A DNA stretch of 64,000 bases from Propionivibrio limicola (GCF_009469695.1 NZ_SSSR01000003.1:62001-126000), one strand, 5' to 3'; counted from the stretch's first letter, positions 1-10,009 are shown. Numbers and translations: made by a program. The notes: generated by a model not told the origin, from the sequence alone.

Positions 1-213
1 ATCGACAAGTTCGGCGGCGGACCGGTCGGTGTGGACAATCTGGCCGCCGCCATCGGCGAGGCGCGCGACACGATCGAGGATGTGCTCGAGCCGTTCCTGA
101 TCCAGCAGGGCTTCCTGCAGCGCACGCCGCGCGGCCGCATTGCGACGGCGGCCATTTACCGCCATCTTGGGCTCGATGCGCCGGCGCGAAGTGGTCAGTC
201 CGATCTCTGGTAA
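1..213 (+). CDS. ruvB: Holliday junction branch migration ATPase RuvB, C-terminal end only
   Basis: The reading frame is open from the first base of the window and stops at TAA 211-213, so only the last 70 residues are present. They match the winged-helix DNA-binding domain at the C-terminus of RuvB, with the conserved run [13 protein letters not shown], then [17 protein letters not shown] and an AIYRHLG end. RuvB is the hexameric motor that drives Holliday junction migration with RuvA. The AAA+ core lies outside the window. In many beta- and gammaproteobacteria ruvB is followed by the ybgC-tol cluster, as here, about 90 bp downstream. Confidence 0.93.
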   Translation: MDKFGGGPVGVDNLAAAIGEARDTIEDVLEPFLIQQGFLQRTPRGRIATAAIYRHLGLDAPARSGQSDLW

Positions 214-304
214 TCGTGTAGTGGCCGCTTGAAGTGCTGTAAAACAATGGCTTGATACAAATTCTTACATTAATGCTTTCACTGCGGAACTAGAATCTCA
301 CGCC

Positions 305-748
305 ATGAAACACGAGCAGAAGCCGAACGCGTTCACCCTCCCCGTTCGCATTTACTACGAGGATACCGACGCTGGCGGTGTCGTCTATTACGCCAACTAC
401 CTGAAGTTCCTCGAACGCTGCCGCACCGAATGGTTGCGCACGATCGGCCACGATCAGGCCGACCTGATGCGTGATCCGGGCATCGCCTTCGTCGTGCGCA
501 GCGTCAGCCTCGAATACCTGAAGCCGGCGCGGCTCGATGAAATGCTGACGGTCAGCCTTGAGGTTGAACGCATCACCCGCTCGCAGATTTTCTTCCGCCA
601 GCACATCCGGCGCGCCAATCCGGCCGTCGAAAACGGCTGGGACGAACTGATCAGCGGCAAGATCCAGATCGTCTGTGTCAATGCCGCGAAGATGAAGATC
701 ACCTCCATTCCTGAACCGTTGCGCACCCAACTGGAAGCCATCCAATGA
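305..748 (+). CDS. ybgC: Tol-Pal associated acyl-CoA thioesterase YbgC
   Basis: A 147-residue hot-dog fold thioesterase. Residues 18-33 carry the family signature YEDTDAGGVVYYANYL, whose Asp before AGG is the catalytic acid in this family, and the length fits (about 135-145). Family members hydrolyse short- or long-chain acyl-CoA and associate with the Tol-Pal system and phospholipid enzymes at the inner membrane; the precise substrate cannot be told from sequence. It is the first gene of the tol operon: its stop overlaps the tolQ start in an ATGA (745-748), which indicates translational coupling. The ATG at 305 is the only start that gives the family length; no strong Shine-Dalgarno sequence precedes it. 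Confidence 0.93.
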   Translation: MKHEQKPNAFTLPVRIYYEDTDAGGVVYYANYLKFLERCRTEWLRTIGHDQADLMRDPGIAFVVRSVSLEYLKPARLDEMLTVSLEVERITRSQIFFRQHIRRANPAVENGWDELISGKIQIVCVNAAKMKITSIPEPLRTQLEAIQ

Positions 749-1422
749 ACGTTTCGCAAGACCTCTCCATCCTGCATCTGATCCTCAACGCCAGCGCCGT
801 CGTCCAGGCGGTGATGTTGATGCTGGCCAGCGTTTCCTTCATGTCCTGGTACTACATTTTCCGTAAGTGGTTTACGGTCAAGGAAGCGCGCGAGCAGACC
901 GAATTTTTCGAGCGCGACTTCTGGAGCGGCGGCGACCTGAACGCGCTCTACCAGAATGCCACCAGCAACCGGCACGAGACGGGCAGCATGGAGCGCATCT
1001 TCGAATCCGGCTTCCGCGAATTCACCAAGCTGCGCGGCCAGAAGAACCTCGATCCGAAGGACGTGATCGACGGCTCGCGCCGTGCGATGCGCGCCACTTA
1101 CCAGCGCGAGGTCGACCAAATCGATTCGCATCTTGCCTTCCTCGCCTCGGTCGGCTCGGTCAGTCCGTACGTTGGCCTTTTTGGCACGGTGTGGGGGATC
1201 ATGCATGCGTTCCGCGGGCTGTCCAACGTCGGGCAGGCGACGCTGTCGACCGTCGCGCCGGGCATCGCCGAAGCACTGGTGGCGACTGCCATCGGCCTCT
1301 TTGCCGCGATTCCGGCCGTCGTCGCCTACAACCGCTTCTCGCACGAGATCGACCGTCTGTCGACGCGCTTCGAGTCGTTCATGGAAGAGTTCTCCAACAT
1401 TCTGCAACGCCAGATGCGCTAA
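745..1422 (+). CDS. tolQ: Tol-Pal system proton channel subunit TolQ
   Basis: A 225-residue inner membrane protein of the TolQ/ExbB/MotA family. Three hydrophobic segments are visible: about residues 14-38, 130-155 and 168-192. The long cytoplasmic loop lies between the first two, and the GLFGTVWGIMHAF segment is the conserved core of the second helix. TolQ forms with TolR the proton-driven stator that energises TolA, keeping the outer membrane attached during cell constriction. The gene overlaps ybgC by 4 bp and is followed after 12 bp by tolR. TolQ is favoured over ExbB because of the complete tolQRAB-pal order. Confidence 0.96.
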   Translation: MNVSQDLSILHLILNASAVVQAVMLMLASVSFMSWYYIFRKWFTVKEAREQTEFFERDFWSGGDLNALYQNATSNRHETGSMERIFESGFREFTKLRGQKNLDPKDVIDGSRRAMRATYQREVDQIDSHLAFLASVGSVSPYVGLFGTVWGIMHAFRGLSNVGQATLSTVAPGIAEALVATAIGLFAAIPAVVAYNRFSHEIDRLSTRFESFMEEFSNILQRQMR

Positions 1423-1434
1423 GCCGGAGTTGCC

Positions 1435-1839
1435 ATGCGTCCCCGCCGCCTGAAAAACGAAATCAACGTTGTTCCCTACATCGACGTCATGCTCGTGCTG
1501 CTCGTCATCTTCATGGTGACGGCGCCGATGATGAACACGGCCAGTATTGATGTGCCGTCGGCCGGCAAGACGAAGCAGGCGCCGATGGATGCGATCTACC
1601 TCAATATCGATGCGGACAAGGCGTTCTCCCTTACCGAGAACGGGAAGACCGGCGGCCAACTCAGTGAAACCGAGGCGTTCGAGAGGATTGCCGACGCCAT
1701 GGACAAAAACGCCGAGCAGCCCGTCCTCATCAACGCGGACAAGAATCTGAAATACGAAGTCGTCGTACATACGATGGATGCGTTGCGCAAGCAGAACGTC
1801 AAGAACGTCAGTCTTCTCGTGCAAACGACCGGTAAATAG
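1435..1839 (+). CDS. tolR: Tol-Pal system protein TolR
   Basis: A 134-residue bitopic protein of the ExbD/TolR family. It has a short cytoplasmic N-terminus (RPRRLKNEINVVPYID), one membrane helix at about residues 14-32 that contains the conserved Asp17 expected to lie in the proton path, and a periplasmic domain from about residue 40 that ends with the typical LLVQTTGK. TolR works with TolQ as the ion-conducting motor for TolA. It lies between tolQ (12 bp upstream) and tolA (14 bp downstream) in one operon. Confidence 0.95.
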   Translation: MRPRRLKNEINVVPYIDVMLVLLVIFMVTAPMMNTASIDVPSAGKTKQAPMDAIYLNIDADKAFSLTENGKTGGQLSETEAFERIADAMDKNAEQPVLINADKNLKYEVVVHTMDALRKQNVKNVSLLVQTTGK

Positions 1840-1853
1840 GCAAAGCGGACGCC

Positions 1854-2822
1854 GTGAATAGCCATCAGCCTCTGCAATACGATGAGCCGACCAACAAGGC
1901 GGCGCTTGCCCTTTCTGCGGCAGTGCACGCCGTGCTCTTGGTGGTGCTGTTTTTCGGTGTGCAATGGAAGAATGAGCAACCGGGCGGTATTCCCGTCGAT
2001 GTTTATTTCGGCAATCCGGCCGCCAGTATTCCGCCTCCGGAGCCTGTCCGAGAACCTGAGCCGGAGCCCGAATCAAAGTCAGAGCCGAAGGTTGCGCCAA
2101 AGCCGGAGCCCAAGGCCGTCGAAAAGCCGCAGATTGATCCGCAAATCGCCCTCAAGGACAAGGAACGGCGTGAGCGGGAGGAAAAAGCGAAGCTTGAGAA
2201 AGAGCGTCTGGAAAAAGAGAAGGCAGAGAAACTGAAGAAGCAGAAGCTCGAAGAAGAGAAAAAACTGAAAGAGGAAAAAATCCGCAAGGAGAAAGAGGAA
2301 AAAGCGCGCAAGGAAGAAGAAAAGAAGAAGCGCGAGCAGAAGGAAAAAGAGGCGCGTGACGCCGAGGTCAGAAAGCAGCTTGACCGCGAGCGCAGGCAGT
2401 TGCAGCAGCAACGAACCAATGTCGCGCGCGCTCAGCAAGACGCCGCTATTCGCGCCGAACTTGAAGGAACGCGCGGTTCGCCTCACGGATCACCGACCGG
2501 CAGCAGTGCCGGAACCAAAGGTGGCGGCGGCAGCGCCGACAGCCAGGGCAAGAACGCGTACATCGAAAGTATTCGCCGCAAGATTCGGGGTCATACGGTG
2601 CTTCCGCCCGGTATCGAAGGCAATCCGGAGGCGATTTTCGAGGTCATCCAGTTGCCGTCGGGGGAGTTGATCAGCGTCAAGCTGAGCAAATCGACCGGCA
2701 ACAAGCAGCTTGATGACGCCATTGAGCGCGCGATTCGCAAGTCGGAACCGTTGCCGCAGCCACAGAAAACCGAGTGGTTCGACCGCACGCTGAAACTGAA
2801 GTACAAGCCTTTTGCGGAGTGA
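1854..2822 (+). CDS. tolA: Tol-Pal system protein TolA
   Basis: A 322-residue protein with the three-part TolA plan. One N-terminal membrane helix lies at about residues 17-37, with the Ser and His that contact TolQ-TolR in the family (ALSAAVHAV). A long, very charged Lys/Glu/Arg helical region spans about 60-200. A C-terminal globular domain from about 225 ends in LKLKYKPFAE and binds TolB, Pal or colicins and phages in other species. Translation appears to start at a GTG at 1854, because no in-frame ATG gives the membrane helix. The middle region is low-complexity coiled coil, so its length varies between species and carries little phylogenetic signal. Confidence 0.94.
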   Translation: MNSHQPLQYDEPTNKAALALSAAVHAVLLVVLFFGVQWKNEQPGGIPVDVYFGNPAASIPPPEPVREPEPEPESKSEPKVAPKPEPKAVEKPQIDPQIALKDKERREREEKAKLEKERLEKEKAEKLKKQKLEEEKKLKEEKIRKEKEEKARKEEEKKKREQKEKEARDAEVRKQLDRERRQLQQQRTNVARAQQDAAIRAELEGTRGSPHGSPTGSSAGTKGGGGSADSQGKNAYIESIRRKIRGHTVLPPGIEGNPEAIFEVIQLPSGELISVKLSKSTGNKQLDDAIERAIRKSEPLPQPQKTEWFDRTLKLKYKPFAE

Positions 2823-2854
2823 AACGTCAATCCCGGTGGTCTGAATTACTTTTC

Positions 2855-2888
2855 GTTACATTTTGTAACCCAGTCAAAAGTCTATAAT
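2855..2888 (+). promoter_or_regulatory. Candidate internal promoter of tolB with a GTTACA dyad
   Basis: The 95 bp between tolA and tolB contain a perfect -10 hexamer TATAAT at 2883-2888, about 30 bp before the tolB ATG. Just upstream is a perfect dyad GTTACA-TTT-TGTAAC at 2855-2869, which overlaps where the -35 element should be; no good -35 hexamer is visible. This suggests that tolB-pal-cpoB has its own transcript start besides the operon promoter, perhaps helped or blocked by a dimeric regulator. Promoter by sequence only. Confidence 0.5.
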
Positions 2889-2917
2889 CCCGCACTTATC
2901 TCCGGACGCCAACTACC

Positions 2918-4207
2918 ATGCTTCGACCCTTGCTCAAATTGCGTGGCCTGAGCCTGATCGCTTTCAGTGCCTTGGCTTTCGTCCAGGCAGCGGCCTATGC
3001 CGAGCTGTCGATTGAAATCACCGGCGCCGGTGCTAGCCGCATCCCGGTGGCGATCGCCGATTTTGGTGGTGAGCCGGGATCGGCGCGCGCCGTGACCTCG
3101 GTCATCCGCGGCGACCTTGAACGCAGCGGCTTGTTCAAGCTGATCGATCCGAGCGGTCTGCCGATGACCGAAGAAACAAGTCCGGCGTATGGCGACTGGC
3201 GCAGCCGCGGCGCCGATGCGCTGGCGGCCGGCAGCATCAGCCCGACCGGAGGTCGGCAGGAAGCGCGTTTCCGCCTTTACGACGTCAATAAGCAAACGGC
3301 GCTCGCGGGGGCGGCTTTCGTGACCTCGACGCCGATGTTGCGCGCCGCGGGACACCGTATCGCCGACGAGATTTATGAAAAGCTGACCGGTGAGCGGGGC
3401 GTGTTCTCGACCCGCATCGCCTATGTCGTCAGGAAAAGTGCGCAGCGCTACGAGCTGCATATCGCCGACGCCGACGGCCAGAATGCCCAGACGGCCCTGA
3501 TTTCGAAAGAACCGATCATCTCCCCGGCCTGGTCTCCCGATGGCGGACGGTTGGCTTACGTTTCGTTCGAGAACAAGAAGCCGGTTATTTACGTGCATTC
3601 GCTGGCCAGCGGACAACGTACCGTTGTCGCCAACTTCAAGGGGTCGAATTCGGCGCCGGCCTGGTCGCCTGATGGAAGCAAGCTCGCGGTCGTGCTTTCG
3701 AAAGATGGTGGCTCGCAGATTTTCACGGTCAATGCGAACGGTTCAGGCGCGCAGCGCGTGACGACGACGGCCGGTATCAGCACCGAACCTTTTTTTGCAC
3801 CTGATGGACAATCGATCTATTTCACTTCGGATCGCGGCGGCAGCCCGCAGATTTATCGCAGCAGCCTTTACGGCGGCGATACGCAGCGCATTACCTTCGA
3901 AGGCAGTTACAACGTTTCTCCCCGTATTTCTCCCGATGGAAAGTCGATGGCCTTCATCAGCCGTCGCGATGGCGGTTTCCGCCTTGCCGTGATGGATCTT
4001 GCCAGCCGCCAGACACAAGTGCTGACCGAGTCACACAAGGACGAATCGCCGAGCTTTGCGCCTAACGGCCGCATGATCCTGATTGCTACCGAACTCGGAG
4101 GCCGTGGTGTTCTCTCGGCGGTGTCCGTCGATGGTCGCATCAAACAGAGGCTTTCCATTCCCGCCGGAGATGTACGAGAGCCGGCTTGGGGTCCTTTTGC
4201 CAAGTAG
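2918..4207 (+). CDS. tolB: Tol-Pal system periplasmic beta-propeller protein TolB
   Basis: A 429-residue exported protein. Residues 1-28 form a Sec signal peptide ending AAAYA. An N-terminal alpha/beta domain (about 30-170) is followed by a beta-propeller with repeated W/F-S-P-D-G blades: [36 protein letters not shown] and SPSFAPNGR. TolB shuttles between Pal at the outer membrane and TolA, and so controls where Pal accumulates at the septum. Length and blade number agree with the family. A likely internal promoter precedes the gene (2855-2888), and pal follows after 32 bp. Confidence 0.96.
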   Translation: MLRPLLKLRGLSLIAFSALAFVQAAAYAELSIEITGAGASRIPVAIADFGGEPGSARAVTSVIRGDLERSGLFKLIDPSGLPMTEETSPAYGDWRSRGADALAAGSISPTGGRQEARFRLYDVNKQTALAGAAFVTSTPMLRAAGHRIADEIYEKLTGERGVFSTRIAYVVRKSAQRYELHIADADGQNAQTALISKEPIISPAWSPDGGRLAYVSFENKKPVIYVHSLASGQRTVVANFKGSNSAPAWSPDGSKLAVVLSKDGGSQIFTVNANGSGAQRVTTTAGISTEPFFAPDGQSIYFTSDRGGSPQIYRSSLYGGDTQRITFEGSYNVSPRISPDGKSMAFISRRDGGFRLAVMDLASRQTQVLTESHKDESPSFAPNGRMILIATELGGRGVLSAVSVDGRIKQRLSIPAGDVREPAWGPFAK

Positions 4208-4239
4208 TCCTTAACCCGAATTGTCGCAGGAGAAATAAA

Positions 4240-4758
4240 ATGAAACAGCTCATCATCCCCGCTCTTATCGCATTGCTCGTCGCCGGTTGCAGCTCGACGC
4301 CCGACGGCGATCAGGGCGGAGCCCCGGTTGAATCGCGTGATGGAAAGGTGGCTACGGTCACCGCCGGTGGCGTGGATGGACGTAATCTGCCGCGCGAACT
4401 GACCGACCCGAACAGCATCCTTTCCAAGCGCAGCGTCTATTTCGACTACGACAAGTTCGACATCAAGGCTGAGCACAAGGATCTCGTCGCCGCTCATGCC
4501 AAGTTCCTCTCCAACAACCGTCAGTTCAAGATGCTGATCCAGGGCAATACCGACGAGCGCGGCAGCCGCGAGTATAACCTCGCGCTTGGCCAGAAGCGTG
4601 CGGATGCGGTCAAGAAGGCGCTGACGGTACTTGGGGCGCGTGAGGACCAGATCGAGTCGGTCAGCCTTGGCGAGGAAAAGCCGAAGAACACCGCGCAGAA
4701 CGAAGCCGGTTGGGCTGAGAACCGCCGCGGCGACATGCTCTACAGCGGCGAGTTCTGA
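4240..4758 (+). CDS. pal: Peptidoglycan-associated outer membrane lipoprotein Pal
   Basis: A 172-residue lipoprotein. The start at 4240 is chosen because it follows a strong ribosome site (CAGGAG at 4227-4232) and gives a clean lipoprotein signal with lipobox LVAGC and lipidated Cys17. An upstream in-frame start at 4186 would overlap tolB and spoil the signal. The OmpA-like domain spans about 65-172 and contains FDYDKFDIK and the diaminopimelate-binding stretch GNTDERGSREYNLALGQKRA with its conserved Asp and Arg. Pal anchors the outer membrane to peptidoglycan and is the passenger of the Tol motor. Confidence 0.96.
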   Translation: MKQLIIPALIALLVAGCSSTPDGDQGGAPVESRDGKVATVTAGGVDGRNLPRELTDPNSILSKRSVYFDYDKFDIKAEHKDLVAAHAKFLSNNRQFKMLIQGNTDERGSREYNLALGQKRADAVKKALTVLGAREDQIESVSLGEEKPKNTAQNEAGWAENRRGDMLYSGEF

Positions 4759-4759
4759 G

Positions 4760-5548
4760 ATGACGCCCCGCCGCCTGCGTCTTGCGCCTGTCTTGTCCAC
4801 GCTCGCGCTGCTGCTCGCCACATTGGGTGCGCAGCCGGCGCGGGCCGGCCTGTTCGACGATGAAGAGGCGCGGCGGCAAATCAGGGATACGTCGTTCAAG
4901 GTCAATGATCGGATTGATGCGTTGTCGAAAGGTCAGATCGACCTCGTCAATCAGATCGTTGCCCTGCGCGAGGAGAATGCCCGGTTGCACGGGCAGGTCG
5001 AGACGCTGACCTTTGAGCTGGAATCGGCCAAAAAGCGTCAGCAGGATTTCTATATCGATCTCGATACCCGCCTGCGCAAGCTCGAACCGCAGGCACCAAG
5101 CGCTTCGTCCGAGGCGAAGCCGGCCGAGGATGGAGGTGGTCAGGCGGCGGAGGCGAGCCCGAAGCCGGCCGGCGATCCGGCGGCCGAATCGCGTGAGTAT
5201 GAGTCGGCCTTGAATCTCTTCAAGGCCAACAAGATCAAGGAGGCCGGCGCGGCTTTTGCCGCCTTCGTCAAGGCACACCCGGACAGCACGCTGGCACCGA
5301 GCGCGCAGTATTGGCTCGGCAACGCACACTATTCCTTGCGCGACTGCAAGAAGGCGATCGATGCCCATCGTGTGGTGGTCAGCAAGTGGCCGCAGCATGC
5401 GAAAGCGCCGGATGCGCTGATCAATGTCGCCACCTGCCAGCAGGAACTGGGTGACGACAAGGGCGCGAAGACGACGTTGAATGCGGTGGTGATCAAATAC
5501 CCCGGCAGTCCGGCGGCAGAAACCGCAAAACAGCGTCTCAAGAAGTAA
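4760..5548 (+). CDS. cpoB: Cell division coordinator CpoB (YbgF)
   Basis: A 262-residue periplasmic protein that starts 1 bp after the pal stop codon. The ATG at 4760 gives a Sec signal peptide (residues 1-29, ending PARA); a longer in-frame reading upstream lies inside pal and is rejected. Residues about 35-105 form a coiled coil that trimerises in the family, then comes an Ala/Pro/Glu-rich linker, then a TPR-like domain from about 145 (SALNLFKANKIKEAGAAF, YWLGNAHYSLRDCKKA). CpoB links Tol-Pal energy to PBP1b activity during constriction in E. coli. It is usually the last gene of the tol cluster. Confidence 0.93.
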   Translation: MTPRRLRLAPVLSTLALLLATLGAQPARAGLFDDEEARRQIRDTSFKVNDRIDALSKGQIDLVNQIVALREENARLHGQVETLTFELESAKKRQQDFYIDLDTRLRKLEPQAPSASSEAKPAEDGGGQAAEASPKPAGDPAAESREYESALNLFKANKIKEAGAAFAAFVKAHPDSTLAPSAQYWLGNAHYSLRDCKKAIDAHRVVVSKWPQHAKAPDALINVATCQQELGDDKGAKTTLNAVVIKYPGSPAAETAKQRLKK

Positions 5549-5551
5549 GGC

Positions 5552-6211
5552 GTGAGTCACTCGGATTCTTCGATCTCGCTGAAAATCAGCGAGATTTTCT
5601 TTTCGCTGCAAGGGGAGTCGACGCGCGCCGGTTTGCCGACGGTATTCATCCGGCTGACCGGTTGCCCTCTGCGTTGCACTTGGTGCGATACGGCGCATGC
5701 CTTCTCCGGTGGGCAACGGCGAACGCTCCCCGAAATTCTGGAAGAAGCGGCCCGTTATGCGCCCCGGCATGTCTGCGTGACCGGCGGCGAGCCGTTGGCG
5801 CAGAAAAATTGCCTGCCTTTGCTCGTCGCGTTGTGCGACGCCGGGTACGACGTGTCGCTTGAAACCTCCGGCGCGCTCGACATCGCCGGCATTGACCCGC
5901 GTGTTTCACGGATTGTCGACCTGAAGGCCCCAGGATCTGGCGAGCTGGCGAAAAATCGCTGGAAAAACCTCGATTTGCTGACGCCGAATGATGAACTCAA
6001 GTTCGTGCTGAAAGACCGCGTCGACTACGAGTGGGCGTGCGACACGGTGCGTGGCCGCCGTCTTGATCGCGTGTGCCCGGTACTTTTTTCTCCCGTCCAG
6101 GGCTCTCTCGACCCGCGCCAGCTTGCCGAATGGATCGTCGAGGATCGATTGCCCGTGCGCTTCCAGATTCAGCTCCATAAACTGCTTTGGGGTAACATGC
6201 AGGGCAAGTAG
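5552..6211 (+). CDS. queE: 7-carboxy-7-deazaguanine synthase QueE
   Basis: A 219-residue radical SAM enzyme that converts 6-carboxy-tetrahydropterin to 7-carboxy-7-deazaguanine, a step to preQ0 and queuosine. The cluster-binding motif is CX3CX2C at Cys38, Cys42 and Cys45 (GCPLRCTWCDT), the form typical of QueE. The N-terminal KISEIFFSLQGE and the CVTGGEPL glycine-rich segment also match. The start is a GTG at 5552, 3 bp after cpoB, so it may be co-transcribed with the tol genes. queC lies 0.4 kb downstream with one PilZ gene between; queD is not in the window. Confidence 0.94.
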   Translation: MSHSDSSISLKISEIFFSLQGESTRAGLPTVFIRLTGCPLRCTWCDTAHAFSGGQRRTLPEILEEAARYAPRHVCVTGGEPLAQKNCLPLLVALCDAGYDVSLETSGALDIAGIDPRVSRIVDLKAPGSGELAKNRWKNLDLLTPNDELKFVLKDRVDYEWACDTVRGRRLDRVCPVLFSPVQGSLDPRQLAEWIVEDRLPVRFQIQLHKLLWGNMQGK

Positions 6212-6252
6212 GCGGTCCCGGTCGTGCGGGACTGCATTTCCAGGAGAGGTTC

Positions 6253-6612
6253 ATGAGCAACGAGCGCCGCCACTATTCCCGCATCGCCTTCCATACGCCC
6301 GCCACGCTGACCGTTGCTGGCCGGTCGATTGATCTGCTGGTGGCCGATCTGTCGCTCAAGGGGGCGTTGGTCGAACTTCCCGCGCCGATCCCCCTTGCCG
6401 TGCACGAGGCGTGCGTGTTGAACGTGCATTTCAACGAAGTCGACGATATCGTCATGGAATGCGTTGTCGCCCATTGCGAAGATGGGCGGGTGGGGCTGCT
6501 CTGCAAGACAATCGATCTCGATAGCGCGACCCACTTGCGTCGTTTGGTCGAACTCAATCTGGGCGATCCGGAACTGCTTGAGCGCGAATTGTCAGCCTTG
6601 ATCGCCGCTTAG
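6253..6612 (+). CDS. PilZ domain protein (cyclic-di-GMP receptor)
   Basis: A 119-residue single-domain PilZ protein. Both c-di-GMP binding motifs are intact: RxxxR at Arg6-Arg10 (RRHYSR) and DxSxxG at Asp32-Gly37 (DLSLKG). A ribosome site, AGGAGAGG, lies just before the ATG. With no partner domain it probably acts by binding another protein; the target cannot be read from the sequence. It is inserted between queE and queC, which has no obvious functional link to queuosine. Several diguanylate cyclases and phosphodiesterases in this window could supply its ligand. Confidence 0.9.
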   Translation: MSNERRHYSRIAFHTPATLTVAGRSIDLLVADLSLKGALVELPAPIPLAVHEACVLNVHFNEVDDIVMECVVAHCEDGRVGLLCKTIDLDSATHLRRLVELNLGDPELLERELSALIAA

Positions 6613-6644
6613 CCGATCGTGTTCTCACCACAGGTTTGCTTCTG

Positions 6645-7346
6645 ATGACAAACACCCCCAGTTCTACCTCATCCGTTCCGCGTGCCGTCGTTCTGCTTTC
6701 GGGCGGCCTTGATTCTGCCACGACGCTGGCCATCGCCCGTCAGCAGGGCTTTGCGTGCTATTGCCTTTCTTTCGATTACGGACAGCGGCACCGGGCGGAG
6801 CTTGAGGCGGCCACGCGCGTTGCCAAAGCGCTTGGCGCCACAGAGCATCGCACTCTGCGTATGGGCTTGGGCGAATTTGGCGGTTCGGCGTTGACCGATG
6901 AGGCGATTGCCGTTCCAACGGGCGGCGTGCAGCCGGGCATTCCGGTGACGTACGTGCCGGCGCGCAACACGATCATGCTTTCTCTGGCTTTGGCGTGGGC
7001 CGAGGTGTTGGGCTGTCGCGACATCTTCGTCGGCGTCAATGCCGTCGATTATTCGGGCTATCCGGATTGCCGCCCGGAATACATTGCGGCGTTCGAGAAG
7101 ATGGCGAATCTGGCGACCAAGGCCGGTGTCGAGGGCGTCAAGCTGACGATTCACGCGCCGCTGATCGATTTGACGAAAGCCGAGATCATCCGTCGCGGCA
7201 CGGCCCTCGGAGTCGATTACGGCCTGACCGTTTCCTGCTATCAGGCCGATGCCCAAGGGCGGGCCTGCGGCATTTGCGACTCGTGCCGGTTGCGCCGGGA
7301 AGGCTTTGCCGCGGCTGGCGTCGACGACCCGACGCCTTACGCCTGA
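6645..7346 (+). CDS. queC: 7-cyano-7-deazaguanine synthase QueC
   Basis: A 233-residue ATP-dependent enzyme that converts 7-carboxy-7-deazaguanine to preQ0. It has the PP-loop LSGGLDSAT near the N-terminus, the YVPARNTI segment, and a C-terminal zinc site with four cysteines (SCYQ, then ACGICDSC). The ATG at 6645 is preferred over a TTG at 6636 because a CAGG site lies 10 bp upstream of the ATG and right against the TTG. With queE it covers two steps of the preQ0 pathway. Two hairpins follow the gene, one of them shared with groEL. Confidence 0.94.
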   Translation: MTNTPSSTSSVPRAVVLLSGGLDSATTLAIARQQGFACYCLSFDYGQRHRAELEAATRVAKALGATEHRTLRMGLGEFGGSALTDEAIAVPTGGVQPGIPVTYVPARNTIMLSLALAWAEVLGCRDIFVGVNAVDYSGYPDCRPEYIAAFEKMANLATKAGVEGVKLTIHAPLIDLTKAEIIRRGTALGVDYGLTVSCYQADAQGRACGICDSCRLRREGFAAAGVDDPTPYA

Positions 7347-7375
7347 GCGTAGCCGCAGTCGTTGCTGACGAAGCG

Positions 7376-7406
7376 AAGCCTGGAAATCCGGGCTTTTTTA
7401 TTTTTC
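7376..7406 (+). terminator. Rho-independent terminator of queC
   Basis: An 8-bp stem (AAGCCTGG paired with TCCGGGCTT, one G-T wobble) with a 4-nt loop ends in a T-rich run (TTTTTTATTTTT) at 7394-7406. It starts about 30 bp after the queC stop. Confidence 0.85.
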
Positions 7407-7420
7407 TGCTGCGCAAAAGA

Positions 7421-7456
7421 AAACCCCGTCAGGGCGAACCGTGACGGGGTTTTTTG
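7421..7456. terminator. Bidirectional terminator between queC and groEL
   Basis: The perfect 7-bp stem CCCCGTC (7424-7430) / GACGGGG (7443-7449) has T residues after it on the plus strand (7450-7455) and an A run before it, which gives T residues on the minus strand. It lies 33 bp past the groEL stop and can end transcription from both sides of this convergent junction. Confidence 0.85.
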
Positions 7457-7488
7457 AGCGGACACTCGACAGTGAAGGTCTGTCTGAA

Positions 7489-9159
<1,671 letters not shown>

Positions 9160-9196
9160 TTAAACGTACGGGGTGGATTGAGAAGCGGCGTTACGC

Positions 9197-9487
9197 TCAG
9201 GCTTCAACCACGCCCATGATGTCTTCTTCGCGCATGACGAGCAGTTCCTGACCATCGACCTTGACGGTCTGGCCGGCATACTTGCCAAAGAGAACGCGAT
9301 CGCCAACCTTGACGTCCAGCACTACATGCTTGCCGTTTTCGTCGCGCTTGCCCGGACCAACGGCGAGGATTTCGCCCTGATCAGGCTTCTCGGCGGCGGC
9401 GTCAGGAATCACGATACCGGAAGCGGTCTTGCGTTCTTCTTCGAGGCGCTTGACGATCAAGCGATCATGCAAGGGACGGATTTTCAT
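9197..9487 (-). CDS. groS: Co-chaperonin GroES (10 kDa)
   Basis: A 96-residue subunit of the heptameric lid of GroEL. It starts [14 protein letters not shown]; the mobile loop is around residues 17-33 ([13 protein letters not shown]) and the protein ends [10 protein letters not shown]. The ATG at 9487 is preferred to a further in-frame start at 9523, since it is preceded by AGGAGAAACTGC on the coding strand and gives the family N-terminus. It is first in the groESL operon. Confidence 0.97.
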   Translation of the reverse strand: MKIRPLHDRLIVKRLEEERKTASGIVIPDAAAEKPDQGEILAVGPGKRDENGKHVVLDVKVGDRVLFGKYAGQTVKVDGQELLVMREEDIMGVVEA

Positions 9488-9571
9488 GCAGTTTCTCCTA
9501 GGAATAAGCCTAAATAACATCAAATGAAAACAAAACTGCCGATGGCGCTTTTGCAGTCATCGACAGCGTTG

Positions 9572-9598
9572 TTAGCACTCACGTCTAACGAGTGCTAA
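9572..9598 (-). promoter_or_regulatory. CIRCE operator (HrcA repressor site) of groESL
   Basis: A perfect match to the CIRCE consensus: TTAGCACTC at 9572-9580, a 9-base spacer, and GAGTGCTAA at 9590-9598. HrcA binds this element and represses groESL until heat or unfolded protein titrates GroEL away. The operator covers the likely transcription start, directly downstream of the -10 box. hrcA itself is not in the window. Confidence 0.97.
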
Positions 9599-9626
9599 TA
9601 ATAGGGGCGACCCTGTTGAATTTCAA
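9598..9626 (-). promoter_or_regulatory. Sigma-70 type promoter of groESL
   Basis: On the minus strand TTGAAA (9621-9626) and TATTAT (9598-9603) are separated by exactly 17 bp, a near-consensus housekeeping promoter. The last base of the CIRCE element overlaps the -10 box, so HrcA binding would block initiation. No sigma-32 consensus is evident at this position, so control by HrcA on a vegetative promoter is likely. Confidence 0.88.
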
Positions 9627-9679
9627 GATGGGGTAGGGGAGAAAATTTTTGTTTGCGCGAGCGCTCCGGGGCGCGTTTG

Positions 9680-10009
9680 CTATTTTCTTACCCAGGTGCC
9701 GGCCGGATTCTGTATGTAGTTACCGGCGGAAGTGCGCGCGGCGGCTTCACGGGCGAAGATCTTTGCCGCTTCTGTTTCGGTGATTCCGTTTTTTGTGGCG
9801 ATCTGCGAGAACTGGGTTTTGCGCTGGGCATTGACGTCGGCCACCAGGGTCTTGACGTCGGCAGGAGCGTCGTTTTTCACCAGGCCGAGGTATCCGTCGT
9901 TTTTCTCGCCGATCCATCCCTGCTCCTTGGCTGTCTTGAGATCGGCGGCAAAAGCGCCGTGCATGATCAGAAACAGGCTGAGCAAACAGGCTTTAATCAG
10001 TGCTTTCAT
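9680..10009 (-). CDS. ydbL: YdbL family DUF1318 periplasmic protein
   Basis: A 109-residue exported protein. The ATG at 10009 follows AAGGAA and starts a Sec signal peptide cut after about residue 21 (GAFA). The mature part has the DUF1318 pattern: a KEQGWIGEKNDGYLG segment, then VNAQRKTQF and a C-terminal PAGTWVRK. In enterobacteria ydbL is the third gene after ydbH and ynbE, the same order as here, and it modulates the YdbH-YnbE lipid transport complex. The exact role of YdbL is only partly known. Confidence 0.88.
   Translation of the reverse strand: MKALIKACLLSLFLIMHGAFAADLKTAKEQGWIGEKNDGYLGLVKNDAPADVKTLVADVNAQRKTQFSQIATKNGITETEAAKIFAREAAARTSAGNYIQNPAGTWVRK

Noticed and set aside
2040..2420. 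Repeat region with Lys/Glu-rich codons in tolA
   Set aside because: This is the normal low-complexity coiled-coil domain of TolA, not a DNA repeat element.
4631..4759. N-terminal extension of cpoB into pal
   Set aside because: It would remove the signal peptide and overlap pal out of frame.
6613..6644. preQ1 riboswitch before queC
   Set aside because: The gap is only 32 bp and shows no aptamer pattern; none was seen before queE either.
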